DNA of 64,000 nucleotides from CAWUKT01 sp963923035 (GCA_963923035.1 CAWUKT010000002.1:124001-188000), one strand, 5' to 3'; numbered from the stretch's first letter, positions 18,201 to 26,491 are shown. Notes: generated by a model not told the origin, from the sequence alone. Numbers and translations: made by a program.

Positions 18201-19130
18201 GACCTCTACTGAGTTGCTGTCCAATTGGACGCCACCGGAATTGTTGAAAATGCCATTGTTCGTCTGGACCGGCTGCTGATTGGTACAATTCCGCACGACG
18301 ATCTGGATGTCCCGCATTGTCCGTCCAATCCAGGCACCATTTCTATACTCATCCACCTGAATCACGACCACGGCCACCTGAGCGCCCGAAGGCGTGATGC
18401 ACATGGTTCCCGTATTCTGGTCGAAATTCACCGTTCCGCTGAGGGTGGTCAGCGGGTAGGTCGGGGAAAATGGAGCCACATAACCGATGTTTACCCCCGG
18501 GGCTGGCCCGTCGAGGGCGTTGATCAGGGTATAGACCAGGGAGTCGCCATCAGTGTCAAATGCACCGTGGTTGTAGCAGAACTGCTGGCCGTTGCAGATA
18601 TAGGGAACCGGGAGGGTGGTAAAGGTTGGGGAGGAATTGCAGAGCCCGCCTGTATTGTCGAGCTGGGTATAGATATAGTTCCCTTCGGAACTGGGGTTGA
18701 CGAGATTGGTAATGGCGGCATTTCGACAACAAGTGGAGTAACTGGCCGTCCAATCGGGGCACGCCTGGGGCAATGTCACAGTTCCTTGTAAAATGTACTG
18801 CTCAACCCCGGGGAGGGTCCCGCCATTACAGGTACTGTTGAGGGCTTGGGCCGGACAAAGGGGGGAAACTTCCGTGCCAGTTCCGACAAGAGAAAGGGAA
18901 ACCGTGGTACTGGCTCCGCAGGCTACGGAGTTCAGGGTCAAAGTCGCCGACGTTGGTGCCGAAATTCCGGCGCAATCGCGGTAAAATGACAGGGTGAATG
19001 TGTAGCTATTGCCGCCATTGCAGACATAGCTCAAATCTGCCCCCATGACATGGGAAGCCTCGGCCCGGTTGTACCCCACCAGCAATAGGAGTAAAACCAG
19101 GTGCATCCATACACACCTTAAATTTTTCAT
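15219..19130 (-). CDS. Giant secreted protein with T9SS type A sorting domain
   Basis: 1303 residues with a Sec signal peptide of about 25 residues. The mature N-terminus (SHVMGADLSYVCNGGNSYTF) is a start shared by many large Bacteroidota surface proteins. The body is made of Ig/PKD-like beta domains rich in Thr, Ser, Asn and Cys. Two homologous modules of about 190 residues, near 590-780 and 867-1060, each begin with (T/V)xGTG..TYGP, contain GWNTF..DWDG.SNLVVE and end NMRF..C. The last 80 residues (LYPNPLQG ... GTYFLRLD ... KVVLAR) form a type A sorting domain, which directs T9SS export and cell-surface attachment. The function is probably adhesive or structural. It is a single gene with its own terminator. 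Confidence 0.88.
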   Translation of the reverse strand: MKNLRCVWMHLVLLLLLVGYNRAEASHVMGADLSYVCNGGNSYTFTLSFYRDCAGISAPTSATLTLNSVACGASTTVSLSLVGTGTEVSPLCPAQALNSTCNGGTLPGVEQYILQGTVTLPQACPDWTASYSTCCRNAAITNLVNPSSEGNYIYTQLDNTGGLCNSSPTFTTLPVPYICNGQQFCYNHGAFDTDGDSLVYTLINALDGPAPGVNIGYVAPFSPTYPLTTLSGTVNFDQNTGTMCITPSGAQVAVVVIQVDEYRNGAWIGRTMRDIQIVVRNCTNQQPVQTNNGIFNNSGGVQLDSNSVEVCPGTAMSFNVSFQDPNASDNITLTTNLGTVIPGATLTTTGTNPLTGTFSWTPTSADIGFHNFTVTIQDDGCPILGSQVYSLDIRVLDGTYAGPDQTYCSAGAPIQLNVSGGNSFTWNTLSGDPGGLSCNNCQNPVATPNQTSTYEVVSNLSATCKNRDTITINVAPNFSLDAGPNSTICKYGSSVMAPTVGPGTYAPYSYVWTPATGLSATNIMAPTANPTATTTYYLEATSSLGCRIIDSVDVIISGVAPIVLMPATDTICPGTGTTLSPTITYECDTSTQLTCTGPSQSATVGTGTSATTTYGPAYMTTTGYSNRKQYIFTAAELQAQGFTAGLINSIALDFSTGNSVVNNLVVRMGCTSQADYSVAPYAYLPTTDVRNASNFNPTVGWNTFNFDYPYMWDGSSNLVVEFCSDNPNTGTGSSCRYQCYTGRYPTLYTNLYNASGACNQTTGIRTTCRPNMRFGFCDAVPSGMTFTWSPATFMNNGTVQSPTVNAPNSMFYTLSVNDGSGCIGSASTNLVIDSTVYASAVADDATPCVGQTVNLSASVTGNALPPTLTCGANNTSCIMPSTTYTIGTGSSSSSTYGPFYGSSTDVKYQFLFHASELQAMGIPSGTISELAWNIITKNSSGAFRNMRIGLGCTNATELNTTAGWLPTSNVFGPQNVTTTAGWNTFSLNNSFDWDGTSNLVVEVCFDQNNGGSIGSDNVAYSPAGFYATMRYYTSTNNSVGCNLAPSFRYTSRGNMRFTVCPPPPSAFSYSWSPATGLSNPNSPNPSLTFTNSTPGTYTLTVNGGRCAVTDTVNLVGCTILPVEGLQLYGVRAGETSVLTWTTQQEVDTDFFVLERSADGENFVEIARQNAAGRSTAELRYDQADTKPWPGSNVYRVVLYDQNGASHASNAVEIAFPMASGILALYPNPLQGAALHLDFLAMRSGQLQLRWVDPLGRVVLEDQQSVSEGANAFDLNPGTLANGTYFLRLDMEGFQTIRKVVLAR

Positions 19131-19457
19131 AACCGAATCTACATTTGTATCTCTCTGATCTTTTCCTGTATTGAACAGGCTACAACATTAATAGAACCGA
19201 AATCACCTATTGTGAATATGTGGATTATTTATGTAAAAAGAAAAAAGAATTTATGTGTAAAGACTGTTTACAAGCCGTTGACCAAAACAATTCTACCTGT
19301 TATCTTTTTTTCATGGTAAACAATGATATTCGCTTAAAAGGTTAAAAAGAAGGCGATAAAATTCACCTTGTACATGAAACGGAAACCTTTTCTTTTATCA
19401 TTCCGCGACCCTTTACCCAAAACTTAACCCCTTTTCTCCACCCAACTGATTTTAGTC
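19131..19457. other. AT-rich divergent intergenic region with a small palindrome
   Basis: About 330 bases with no gene. It is strongly AT-rich. TGTAAA at 19256-19261 and TTTACA at 19267-19272 form an inverted repeat with a 5-base centre, a possible operator for either divergent gene. TAATGTTG on the minus strand near 19190 is a possible -7 box for the giant T9SS gene but lacks a matching TTTG. Confidence 0.4.
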
Positions 19458-19895
19458 ATGAGCGAAAAAAAGAAAATACAGGTGCATGAAAACGATGAAA
19501 TCCGGGTCTCCTACGATCCCAATATCTGTGAACATGCCGCCGAGTGTGTGAAAGGTGCCATTGAGGTATTCAATCCCAAGCAACGCCCCTGGATCCAGGT
19601 CGACAAGGCCCCGGCGAGCAAAATCGCCGCCACCATTGACAAGTGTCCCACCGGCGCCCTTAAATATGCCCTCAAGAGCGCCCAGGCCGAAGGTCCCACC
19701 ATCCAGGCGACTGGTGCCGTGGAGATTTCCGTCACTCCCAATGGCCCCCTCCGCGTCAGTGGCCCCGTTGTCGTCAAAGACGCCACCGGAGACACCATGC
19801 TCGAAGCCTCGAAAATGTCCCTGTGCCGTTGTGGCCTCTCCGCCAACAAGCCGTTCTGCGACGGCTCCCACAAAAAGGAAAACTGGCAGTCCTGA
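19458..19895 (+). CDS. Ferredoxin-like (YjdI/Fer4_19) and CDGSH iron-sulfur fusion protein
   Basis: 145 residues with two iron-sulfur modules. The first (about 10-80) matches the divergent mono-cluster 4Fe-4S family, with Cys24, Cys30 and Cys63 in CPTGALKY. The second is a mitoNEET-type CDGSH motif with Cys123, Cys125, Cys134 and His138 (CRCGLSANKPFCDGSH), which matches the C-x-C-x2-S-x3-P-x-C-D-G-S-x-H pattern and binds a 2Fe-2S cluster. The middle segment (PTIQATGAVEISVTPNGPLR) resembles the strand region seen before CDGSH motifs. It is cytosolic and probably acts in redox or Fe-S transfer. It is a lone gene, and no partner enzyme is nearby. Confidence 0.9.
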   Translation: MSEKKKIQVHENDEIRVSYDPNICEHAAECVKGAIEVFNPKQRPWIQVDKAPASKIAATIDKCPTGALKYALKSAQAEGPTIQATGAVEISVTPNGPLRVSGPVVVKDATGDTMLEASKMSLCRCGLSANKPFCDGSHKKENWQS

Positions 19896-19921
19896 TCCTC
19901 CCCTCAGCCTCAGAAAGACAA

Positions 19922-19952
19922 AAATCCCGCCTCCATTCCGGAAGCAGGATTT
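19922..19952. terminator. Terminator between the CDGSH gene and the GH13 gene
   Basis: AAATCCCGC pairs with GCAGGATTT (one mismatch). Read on the minus strand the stem is followed by TTTTGTC. It lies just after the stop of the GH13 gene at 19973 and probably serves both convergent genes. Confidence 0.5.
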
Positions 19953-19972
19953 CCTTATGAATCGAGTTCGCT

Positions 19973-22762
19973 TTACTGTATATCCATCATGCGCCAGCCC
20001 TGGGGTTCACCAGCGGTAACCCGGACAATGTAGCGGCCTTTGCCCCAGGCCTGACCGTCCAGTTCCACCGTATGATAGCCGAAGCCCTGGGTTTCGGTTC
20101 CCAAATCAGCCACTTTCCGTCCCAACACATCGTACACTTCAATCGTGACTTCCGCCGGACCGTCCACCTGGTAACCCAGACGGGCGATGCCTTCACTCGG
20201 ATTCGGCCACAGCTCCATGGCCAATTCGTTCGCTTCCAAAGGATCGTCAGCTGCGGTGATGATGCTCAAATCGGGAGCGGGAAGCCGCACATCGGTGTAC
20301 AGGCGGTACTCACCCGGAGCCAGCACCATGCCGTAGTTGTTGTTGGTGACGTCAATGGAATCACCCGTGAAGTATTCGTACCACCGCCCATTTTGCGGGA
20401 ACGAAACCGTCGGGAATTGGTCGGTCACTTCAAAGTTGCCGACGACATTCACATTCAGGTTCGGGTGGTTCAGGGTGACCCGCTTGACCCCACCGCCGAC
20501 GTCCAACTGGAAGTTGTTCGTGCGGAAGGCCGGGTACGTGGTTTTCAAATTGATCAGGGCCCGCCATACCTGGTAGAGGTAACGGCGCTCGGGCTGCTGG
20601 TAGTAGTTCCAGAGAATAGGTTTCGGGCACAACTGACACGGCACCGCATAGGCGACGTCGTAGCCCAGTTCACCCCACTGCCAGATCATTTTCGGACCGG
20701 GGATGGTGAAGAACAATGCACCGGCGGCTTCCATACGGGCCACGGAGGTGATGGTATCCCGGACATTGTAGGGTCCGGAAGAGTTCCCAAAAGCAATGTT
20801 CTTGTGCGGCAAACGCTCTTCGTCGTGGCTTTCCATATAGCCCACAACCCGCGGGGCATTCCAACCGCGGTTCTGGTAGCTGATCCAGCTGAAGTCAGAA
20901 TTGCCAGTATAGCCCATGGTGGCCTCGTTGTAGGGATCGCCCAGGTTGCCCCAGAACATGAAGCCGTAATTCGCCAGTTCCGTTTCCTCCGAATTGTCCC
21001 CGAAGTGCTCCAGAATCAGGTGGGCACTGCTATTGAGGGAGCGGCTGTAATCGAAATAGTCCTTCAGGATGGCGATACGGGATGCATCGTACTGGCCCCA
21101 GAAACCGACGTCGTTGCCGCTGTTGGTTTGGGTAAATCCTTTGGACAAATCGAAACGGAAGCCGTCGAAGCGGTAATCCACTAACCAGTGCTCAATGGTC
21201 CGCTTGACCCAGGAACGGGTCCAGGTGCTTTCGTGGTTGAAGTCATAGCCCACATTGAACGGATGGCGGGCATCTTCGTTCAGGTAGGGGTTGTCGGAAG
21301 ACGGCTTGAAATCAGCGGAATTCCACCACATCTGGCAGAGTGGGCTCTGCGAGAAGGCGTGGTTGTAGACCACATCCAAAATCACCGCGATCCCGCGGCC
21401 GTGGCATTCATCAATGAATTCCTTCAGCTTGTCACCAGTGCCGTAGTACTTGTCCACGGCCATGTGGAAGGAGGGATTGTAGCCCCAGCTGTCATTGCCT
21501 TCAAACTCCTGGATCGGCATCAGCTCAATCGCGTTGATGCCCAAACGCTCCAGGTAATCGAGGGTATCGATCATTGTCTCGTAGTCGTGGCGGGCCACAA
21601 AATCACGGATCAACAGCTCGTAGACCACCAGGTCTTCCTCCGCTGCCGGCGTGAAGTTGTTGTTTTGCCACTGGTAGGCCGGTTTTCCCGGCTCCAGTAC
21701 CGTCACGATTCCGTCGGTCAGACCGGTCGGATAGGGGGGCATGTTCGGGAAGGTTACGGAAGGCACCCACTGGTCATTGTTGGGGTCCAGGACCAATTCA
21801 CTGAAGGGATCGGCCACGACGATATTGCCGTCGATCAGGTACTGGTAGGTATACTGCTGACCGGGCGTCAGGCCGTTGATGTCGATCCAGAACCCATTGT
21901 TGTCGGGGGTCCGGTTCATGAAGTAGGCCGTATCGGCTTGGTAGTTGTTGAAGCTACCAATGACATAGGCCGTGGTCTTGCCGGGCGAAGGCAGGTACAA
22001 GCGCACGGAAGAGCTGCTCGTGTAGTTGATGCCTTGCTTGGTATTGGCCGGCAGGGCCACAAATTGGACCGTCGGGTTGACGGTATAGTTGATGGTATCA
22101 GATACAGAGGTCACGCCGTCGTCTGCGGTCAGGATCAGTTCGTGGGGACCCGATCCCGAAGCGTTGACATTGATGGTCACGTCTTTTTGGAAGGCCGAGT
22201 ACAACTGGCTTCCATTGTCGGTCAGGGTCAGGGTCGCAGAATCGGAGGCCGCAAAACGCACGTCAAAATTGTCCCCGGGATTGACAACCAGATTGTTGTT
22301 GGGGGTCAGGATCGCAGCAAAGAGCTGGCCCGCCGGATAAACGGGATAGAAGATGTCCGAACCATCGCTGGCCCGGCCAACATTGTTGCCCTGCGCATCG
22401 CGGAATACAAATGCCAACCGGTTCACGGTCTCATTGCCCGGGACACTATAATAGGTATCGATGTGGTACTTGATCTCGTGGAGATCATTGCCCAGCGAAG
22501 TCATCAATACGATCGGATCCGCGGTTCCCCAGGTTCCCTGGACATGCCGCCAATCGGTCGGCGAATTGCTCAGGTTGGTGATCACCCCGGTATGGGCGTA
22601 GACCGGCCCAATGCCCGACAGCGCTCCATTTCCGGCCGTGGCATCATAAATGATGGTCACAGTATCGTTTTGGGTGGGGAAAACAGGGGAAATGTCCAGA
22701 ATCTGCTGACTCCAAAGGCTCACCGGTAGCAGAATGGTAAGAAGAAGGAGAAATTTTTTCAT
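19973..22762 (-). CDS. Secreted alpha-amylase-family (GH13) glycoside hydrolase with T9SS sorting domain
   Basis: 929 residues with a signal peptide (MKKFLLLLTILLPVSLWSQ). Ig-like N-terminal domains and a CBM48-like segment (VRLYLPSPGKTTAYVIGSFN) precede the catalytic barrel, which starts near residue 375. GH13 conserved regions are present: DVVYNHAF (region I), GFRFDLSKG with the nucleophile Asp (II), LILEHFGD with the acid/base Glu (III) and MESHDEERL with the transition-state Asp (IV). The last 80 residues (LWPNPSEGIARL ... GRYIVRV) are a T9SS type A sorting domain, so the enzyme should sit on or leave the cell surface. It acts on alpha-glucans; the exact specificity is open. It lies downstream of the carbohydrate-binding protein gene, but a strong terminator separates them. 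Confidence 0.93.
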   Translation of the reverse strand: MKKFLLLLTILLPVSLWSQQILDISPVFPTQNDTVTIIYDATAGNGALSGIGPVYAHTGVITNLSNSPTDWRHVQGTWGTADPIVLMTSLGNDLHEIKYHIDTYYSVPGNETVNRLAFVFRDAQGNNVGRASDGSDIFYPVYPAGQLFAAILTPNNNLVVNPGDNFDVRFAASDSATLTLTDNGSQLYSAFQKDVTINVNASGSGPHELILTADDGVTSVSDTINYTVNPTVQFVALPANTKQGINYTSSSSVRLYLPSPGKTTAYVIGSFNNYQADTAYFMNRTPDNNGFWIDINGLTPGQQYTYQYLIDGNIVVADPFSELVLDPNNDQWVPSVTFPNMPPYPTGLTDGIVTVLEPGKPAYQWQNNNFTPAAEEDLVVYELLIRDFVARHDYETMIDTLDYLERLGINAIELMPIQEFEGNDSWGYNPSFHMAVDKYYGTGDKLKEFIDECHGRGIAVILDVVYNHAFSQSPLCQMWWNSADFKPSSDNPYLNEDARHPFNVGYDFNHESTWTRSWVKRTIEHWLVDYRFDGFRFDLSKGFTQTNSGNDVGFWGQYDASRIAILKDYFDYSRSLNSSAHLILEHFGDNSEETELANYGFMFWGNLGDPYNEATMGYTGNSDFSWISYQNRGWNAPRVVGYMESHDEERLPHKNIAFGNSSGPYNVRDTITSVARMEAAGALFFTIPGPKMIWQWGELGYDVAYAVPCQLCPKPILWNYYQQPERRYLYQVWRALINLKTTYPAFRTNNFQLDVGGGVKRVTLNHPNLNVNVVGNFEVTDQFPTVSFPQNGRWYEYFTGDSIDVTNNNYGMVLAPGEYRLYTDVRLPAPDLSIITAADDPLEANELAMELWPNPSEGIARLGYQVDGPAEVTIEVYDVLGRKVADLGTETQGFGYHTVELDGQAWGKGRYIVRVTAGEPQGWRMMDIQ

Positions 22763-22786
22763 GACTTTTCAGGTTTCTTGATATGG

Positions 22787-22814
22787 AAAAAGGCAACTGA
22801 GGAGTTGCCTTTTT
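22787..22814 (-). terminator. Terminator after the triple-repeat protein gene
   Basis: AAAAAGGCAACT, loop GAGG, AGTTGCCTTTTT: a perfect 12-bp stem whose distal arm ends in T5 on either strand. It lies between the gene at 22836 and the GH13 start at 22762, so it either ends or attenuates a shared transcript. Confidence 0.8.
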
Positions 22815-22835
22815 CCTATTCCACTCAAAATTATG

Positions 22836-24215
22836 TTACTCGACGATGAGCTTGAGGGTCTTCTTAGCGCCATTTTTCTCTACTTCGAGGAAGTAAACAC
22901 CGGTCTGGAGACCAGCGCGCTCGATGACCATTTCAGCTTCTGTCACTTCGTTCTGCTCCCAAACCTTCTGGCCGACAACGTTGACGAGGCGGATGCTGTA
23001 GGGCATTCCGTCGTAGCCATTCAAGCGAACGGTAGCGTTGGTGGAGAAGGGGTTCGGATATGCTTCTACGCCGTCCAGCTGAGCGTCGACGATGGACGTA
23101 GCAACAGTCTGGCAGGTGTTGAATTCGAATACGGGGAGGATGGTATCGTTGGTCATGCCTTTGATATCCAGGACACGGTTGAAGCCGCCAAGACCGTTGG
23201 AGATGGCGCAGGAACCCGGGTCGATGGAACCAAATTCACCGTCATTGGGGTCCATGGAACCGCCGTTGAAGAACTTGAATTGGTATTCACCAGGAACGAT
23301 GCTTTCGGTGTGCTCGTAGATGTCATCACCGTTGCCGTCCAGCATGTCAAGTGCGTCTTTGTCCCAAGCCGGGTTCTGGAAGGAACCAGCTACGTTCAGG
23401 CCGTTGACGTTTACAATTTCGTTGGACATGTCGACACGGAAGGTCACGTTGATGGGGGGAAGCGGGGGAACGCAAACACCACAGCCAGCAAAGCAGTTGA
23501 CCGGTACGACGATCGGACCAGGTCCGGAGACAACCAATTCACGGTTGTTATTAACGTTACAGGCAGTCGGAACAGACTCGTCCAGGCCCCAAGCAACACC
23601 GTTGATGTACTTGTACTGGTAAGTTCCTTCGGGAAGCATAACGGTCAGTTCGTAGATGTCATCGTTGTTGCCGTCGGTCAGGACAGAGATACCGGGGGTC
23701 CAGTCGCTCCAACCTTGTCCAACTGCATCACCCTGCCAGTCACCAGCGACGGTAACGGAGTCGGCAGCAGTTTCGTTGCTCATGTCCACCTGGAAGGTGA
23801 CCATAACAGTATCAACACTGGTGGCACAGGGACCACAAGCGCCGAAGCAGTCAACCGGGATGGTGGTGTTACCGGAAACAGAAAGACCACGGTTGCCATT
23901 GGTGGCGCAAGCACCGGGAACGCCTTCGTCGGTACCCCAAGCAGCTCCGTTCAGGAACTTGTACTCGTAGTTACCAGCGGGAAGCATCACGGTCAGTTCG
24001 TAGATGTCGTCGTTGTTGCCATCGGTCAGAACCGCCGCACCGGGGGTCCAGTCGTTGCCAACACCACCTGCAGCCTGGAAGTTACCAGCCACAGAAACGG
24101 TATCGCCTACGGTTTCGTTTTGCATGTCGACCTGGAAGGTGACACTGAACATCTGGGCCTGCGCTGTATAGCCGAAGGCCAGCAATGCAATAAGTAAAGC
24201 GTAAATTTTCTTCAT
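22836..24215 (-). CDS. Secreted protein with three starch-binding-like repeats and T9SS sorting domain
   Basis: 459 residues from the ATG at 24215 (MKKIYALLIALLAFGYTAQAQ, a clear signal peptide); a TTG 15 bases upstream is less likely. Three tandem repeats of about 100 residues (near 20-110, 115-210 and 225-325) share the pattern VTFQVDMxNE..V..AG(N/D)(F/W)Q...LTDGNxDDIYE.TV.LP.GxYxYK(F/Y).NG. This fits beta-sandwich carbohydrate-binding modules related to CBM20/CBM48. The first two repeats end with Cys-rich links (CFGACGPC, CFAGCGVC). The C-terminus (EAYPNPFSTNATV ... GVYFLEVEKNG) is a T9SS type A sorting domain. It probably binds alpha-glucan at the surface and presents it to the neighbouring GH13 enzyme. 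Confidence 0.88.
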   Translation of the reverse strand: MKKIYALLIALLAFGYTAQAQMFSVTFQVDMQNETVGDTVSVAGNFQAAGGVGNDWTPGAAVLTDGNNDDIYELTVMLPAGNYEYKFLNGAAWGTDEGVPGACATNGNRGLSVSGNTTIPVDCFGACGPCATSVDTVMVTFQVDMSNETAADSVTVAGDWQGDAVGQGWSDWTPGISVLTDGNNDDIYELTVMLPEGTYQYKYINGVAWGLDESVPTACNVNNNRELVVSGPGPIVVPVNCFAGCGVCVPPLPPINVTFRVDMSNEIVNVNGLNVAGSFQNPAWDKDALDMLDGNGDDIYEHTESIVPGEYQFKFFNGGSMDPNDGEFGSIDPGSCAISNGLGGFNRVLDIKGMTNDTILPVFEFNTCQTVATSIVDAQLDGVEAYPNPFSTNATVRLNGYDGMPYSIRLVNVVGQKVWEQNEVTEAEMVIERAGLQTGVYFLEVEKNGAKKTLKLIVE

Positions 24216-24244
24216 AAGAATACAGATCAATTACCAGTTCTGAA

Positions 24245-24296
24245 GCTCCTTGGAGAAAGGAGCCAATGCACTAAGTGTGTAATTAACACTAAGATA
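24245..24296 (-). promoter_or_regulatory. Candidate promoter and leader hairpin of the triple-repeat protein gene
   Basis: On the minus strand TATCTTAG (24289-24296) is one base from TAnnTTTG, with CTTG 20 bases upstream. The leader of about 70 bases then contains a perfect 7-bp hairpin, GCTCCTT-TCTCC-AAGGAGC (24245-24263). The heptamer CACTAAG occurs twice on the plus strand next to the -7 box. Regulation is possible but not shown. Confidence 0.35.
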
Positions 24297-24341
24297 GATA
24301 ATTAATCCATTGGGCGCAAGAAGTGGCGTAATTGATTGCTG

Positions 24342-24360
24342 GCCAATCCAAAGGATTGGC
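24342..24360. repeat. Perfect inverted repeat
   Basis: GCCAATCC, loop AAA, GGATTGGC (8-bp stem), followed on the plus strand by TTTTAG. It has terminator form on the plus strand, but no plus-strand gene lies upstream. GGCCAAT recurs at about 24368-24374. Confidence 0.5.
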
Positions 24361-24397
24361 TTTTAGAGGCCAATGGGAGCCGATAAAGGATGTCAAA

Positions 24398-24411
24398 GCC
24401 CCGCTTGGGGC
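24398..24411 (-). terminator. Weak terminator of the fadH operon
   Basis: On the minus strand GCCCC-AAGC-GGGGC, followed by TTTGAC. It lies about 55 bases after the fadH stop. The stem is short and the T-run is brief. Confidence 0.4.
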
Positions 24412-24466
24412 GGAGAATTAAACTCCAATTTTCAGAATAGTATGGACAGGTTCGGGATTCCCGCGT

Positions 24467-26491
24467 CTAAATTCCGGCGGCAATGTGCGTGCCCTGGTGG
24501 ATGGCGCGCTTCGCATCCAGCTCAGCCGCCACGTCCGCCCCACCGATCAGGTGGACCGAGACGCCCGCATCCGCCAGCGGCTGGAACAGTTCGCGGAACT
24601 CGACCTGGCCGGCACAGATGATCACGTTGTCCACTTCCAGTACCCTGGGCTGACCGTCAACGGTCAGGTGCAGGCCCTGGTCGTCCACCTTTTCGTATTG
24701 GCAGCCGCCGATCATTTTGACCTGCTTCTTTTTCAAGCTCGTCCGGTGAATCCAACCCGTCGTTTTGCCCAGCTTCTTTCCCAGTTTCCCCGGGGTCCGC
24801 TGCAACAGGTAAATCTCCCGCTCCGAATGGGCCGGCTCGGGTTTCTTCAAGCCTCCCGGTTTCGCATAGGTCGAATCAACGCCCCATTCGCTGAGGAATT
24901 CAGGGATGGGCGTCGCGGGGGCATTCTCGGGATGGCTCAGGTATTCTGCCACATCAAATCCGATTCCGCCCGCTCCAATGATCGCGACCTTTTTTCCGAC
25001 CGGCTTCTTCTCCCGCAATACCTCTATATAGGTCAACGACTTCGGGTGGTCTTCTCCCTCCAACCGAATCACCCGCGGCTTCACCCCCGTGGCGACGGCC
25101 ACTTCATCGTAGCCCCCTGCCTTCAGGTCCTCCACCGTCATCCAGGTATTCAATTGGACATTCACCTGGGTGGCTTCCAGACGATTCTTGTAAAAACGAA
25201 TGGTCTCGTGGAATTCTTCCTTGCCCGGGATCGCCTTGGCCATGTTGAACTGGCCACCAATTTCGGAGGCGCCATCGAACAAGGTCACGTCATGGCCCCG
25301 TTCGGCGGCGGTCACCGCGAAAGACAAACCAGCGGGTCCAGCTCCAACCACGGCGACTTTTTTCTTCTTCTGAGCCGGAGCAATCACCAATTCGGTTTCG
25401 TGACAGGCCCGGGGATTGACGAGGCAGGAGGCCGTTTTGCGGGAAAAAATATGGTCCAAACAGGCTTGGTTGCACGCAATACAGGTATTGATCTCGGCAC
25501 TGCGGTTTTCGGCGGCCTTGTTGACAAATTCAGGATCGGCCAGGAAAGGACGGGCGAGGCAGACCATGTCGGCGTGGCCATCGGCCAGAATTTCTTCTGC
25601 CTTTTCCGGCGTATTGATGCGGTTGACCGTCACCAGGGGAATGTTCACCTTTCCCATCAGGCGCTTCGTGACCCAGCTGAAGCCTCCCCGGGGCACCATC
25701 GTAGCGATGGTGGGGACGCGGGCTTCGTGCCACCCGATCCCGGTATTGATGATGGAGGCGCCTGCCTCCTCGATTTTCTTGGCCAGCAACTCAATTTCCT
25801 CCCAACTGCTTCCCTCATCCACCAAATCCAGCATGCTCAGGCGGTAGATGATGATGAAGTCCTTGCCCACCGCTTCGCGAGTCTGCCGCACGATTTCGAG
25901 GGGAAAGCGAATCCGGTTTTCGTAGGAACCGCCCCATTGGTCTTTGCGCTTGTTGGTCCGCTTCGCAATGAATTGGTTGATCAGGTACCCTTCCGAGCCC
26001 ATGATCTCGACGCCATCGTAACCCGCTTCTTTGGCGAGTTTGGCGCACCGCACAAAGTGGCGAATGGTGCGCTTGACCCACAATCCGGACAAGCGGAAGG
26101 GCTTGAACATCCCGATGGGGGCCTTGATCGCCGAAGGAGCGACGTTGAGGGGGTGGTACCCGTAGCGGCCGGCGTGCAGGATCTGCATCGCGATTTTGCC
26201 GCCGTGCTTGTGGACCTCATCGGTGATGAGGCGGTGCTTTCTCGCCGTCCGCTTGTTCGTGAGCTTGATGGAAAATGGTCCCACCCAGCCGGCAATATTC
26301 GGCGCAACGCCACCCGTAATGATCAGGCCGACGCCGCCCTTGGCCCGTTCACCAAAGTACGCGGCCATCTTTTCGTAGCCATTCTTGGCCTCTTCCAGCC
26401 CGGTGTGCATCGAGCCCATGATGACCCGATTTTTCAACGTGGTATGCCCCAAATCGAGGGGTTCAAAGACGTGGGGAAATGGCTTCGACAT
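24467..26491 (-). CDS. fadH: 2,4-dienoyl-CoA reductase (NADPH), old-yellow-enzyme family
   Basis: 674 residues, the size of E. coli FadH. It removes double bonds at even positions of unsaturated fatty acyl-CoA during beta-oxidation. The N-terminal FMN barrel (about 1-350) has the typical start HVFEPLDLGHTTLKNRVIMG, then LHAGRYGYH and a YENRIRFPLEIV segment. An iron-sulfur site follows as CIACNQAC and a later Cys in TASCLVNPRAC. The C-terminal half has the FAD site VAVVGAGPAGLSFA and the NADPH site VAIIGAGGIGFDVAEYL. Related trimethylamine dehydrogenase-like enoate reductases share this layout, so the substrate is not fully certain. It starts five bases after the hotdog gene and shares its palindrome-controlled promoter. 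Confidence 0.87.
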   Translation of the reverse strand: MSKPFPHVFEPLDLGHTTLKNRVIMGSMHTGLEEAKNGYEKMAAYFGERAKGGVGLIITGGVAPNIAGWVGPFSIKLTNKRTARKHRLITDEVHKHGGKIAMQILHAGRYGYHPLNVAPSAIKAPIGMFKPFRLSGLWVKRTIRHFVRCAKLAKEAGYDGVEIMGSEGYLINQFIAKRTNKRKDQWGGSYENRIRFPLEIVRQTREAVGKDFIIIYRLSMLDLVDEGSSWEEIELLAKKIEEAGASIINTGIGWHEARVPTIATMVPRGGFSWVTKRLMGKVNIPLVTVNRINTPEKAEEILADGHADMVCLARPFLADPEFVNKAAENRSAEINTCIACNQACLDHIFSRKTASCLVNPRACHETELVIAPAQKKKKVAVVGAGPAGLSFAVTAAERGHDVTLFDGASEIGGQFNMAKAIPGKEEFHETIRFYKNRLEATQVNVQLNTWMTVEDLKAGGYDEVAVATGVKPRVIRLEGEDHPKSLTYIEVLREKKPVGKKVAIIGAGGIGFDVAEYLSHPENAPATPIPEFLSEWGVDSTYAKPGGLKKPEPAHSEREIYLLQRTPGKLGKKLGKTTGWIHRTSLKKKQVKMIGGCQYEKVDDQGLHLTVDGQPRVLEVDNVIICAGQVEFRELFQPLADAGVSVHLIGGADVAAELDAKRAIHQGTHIAAGI

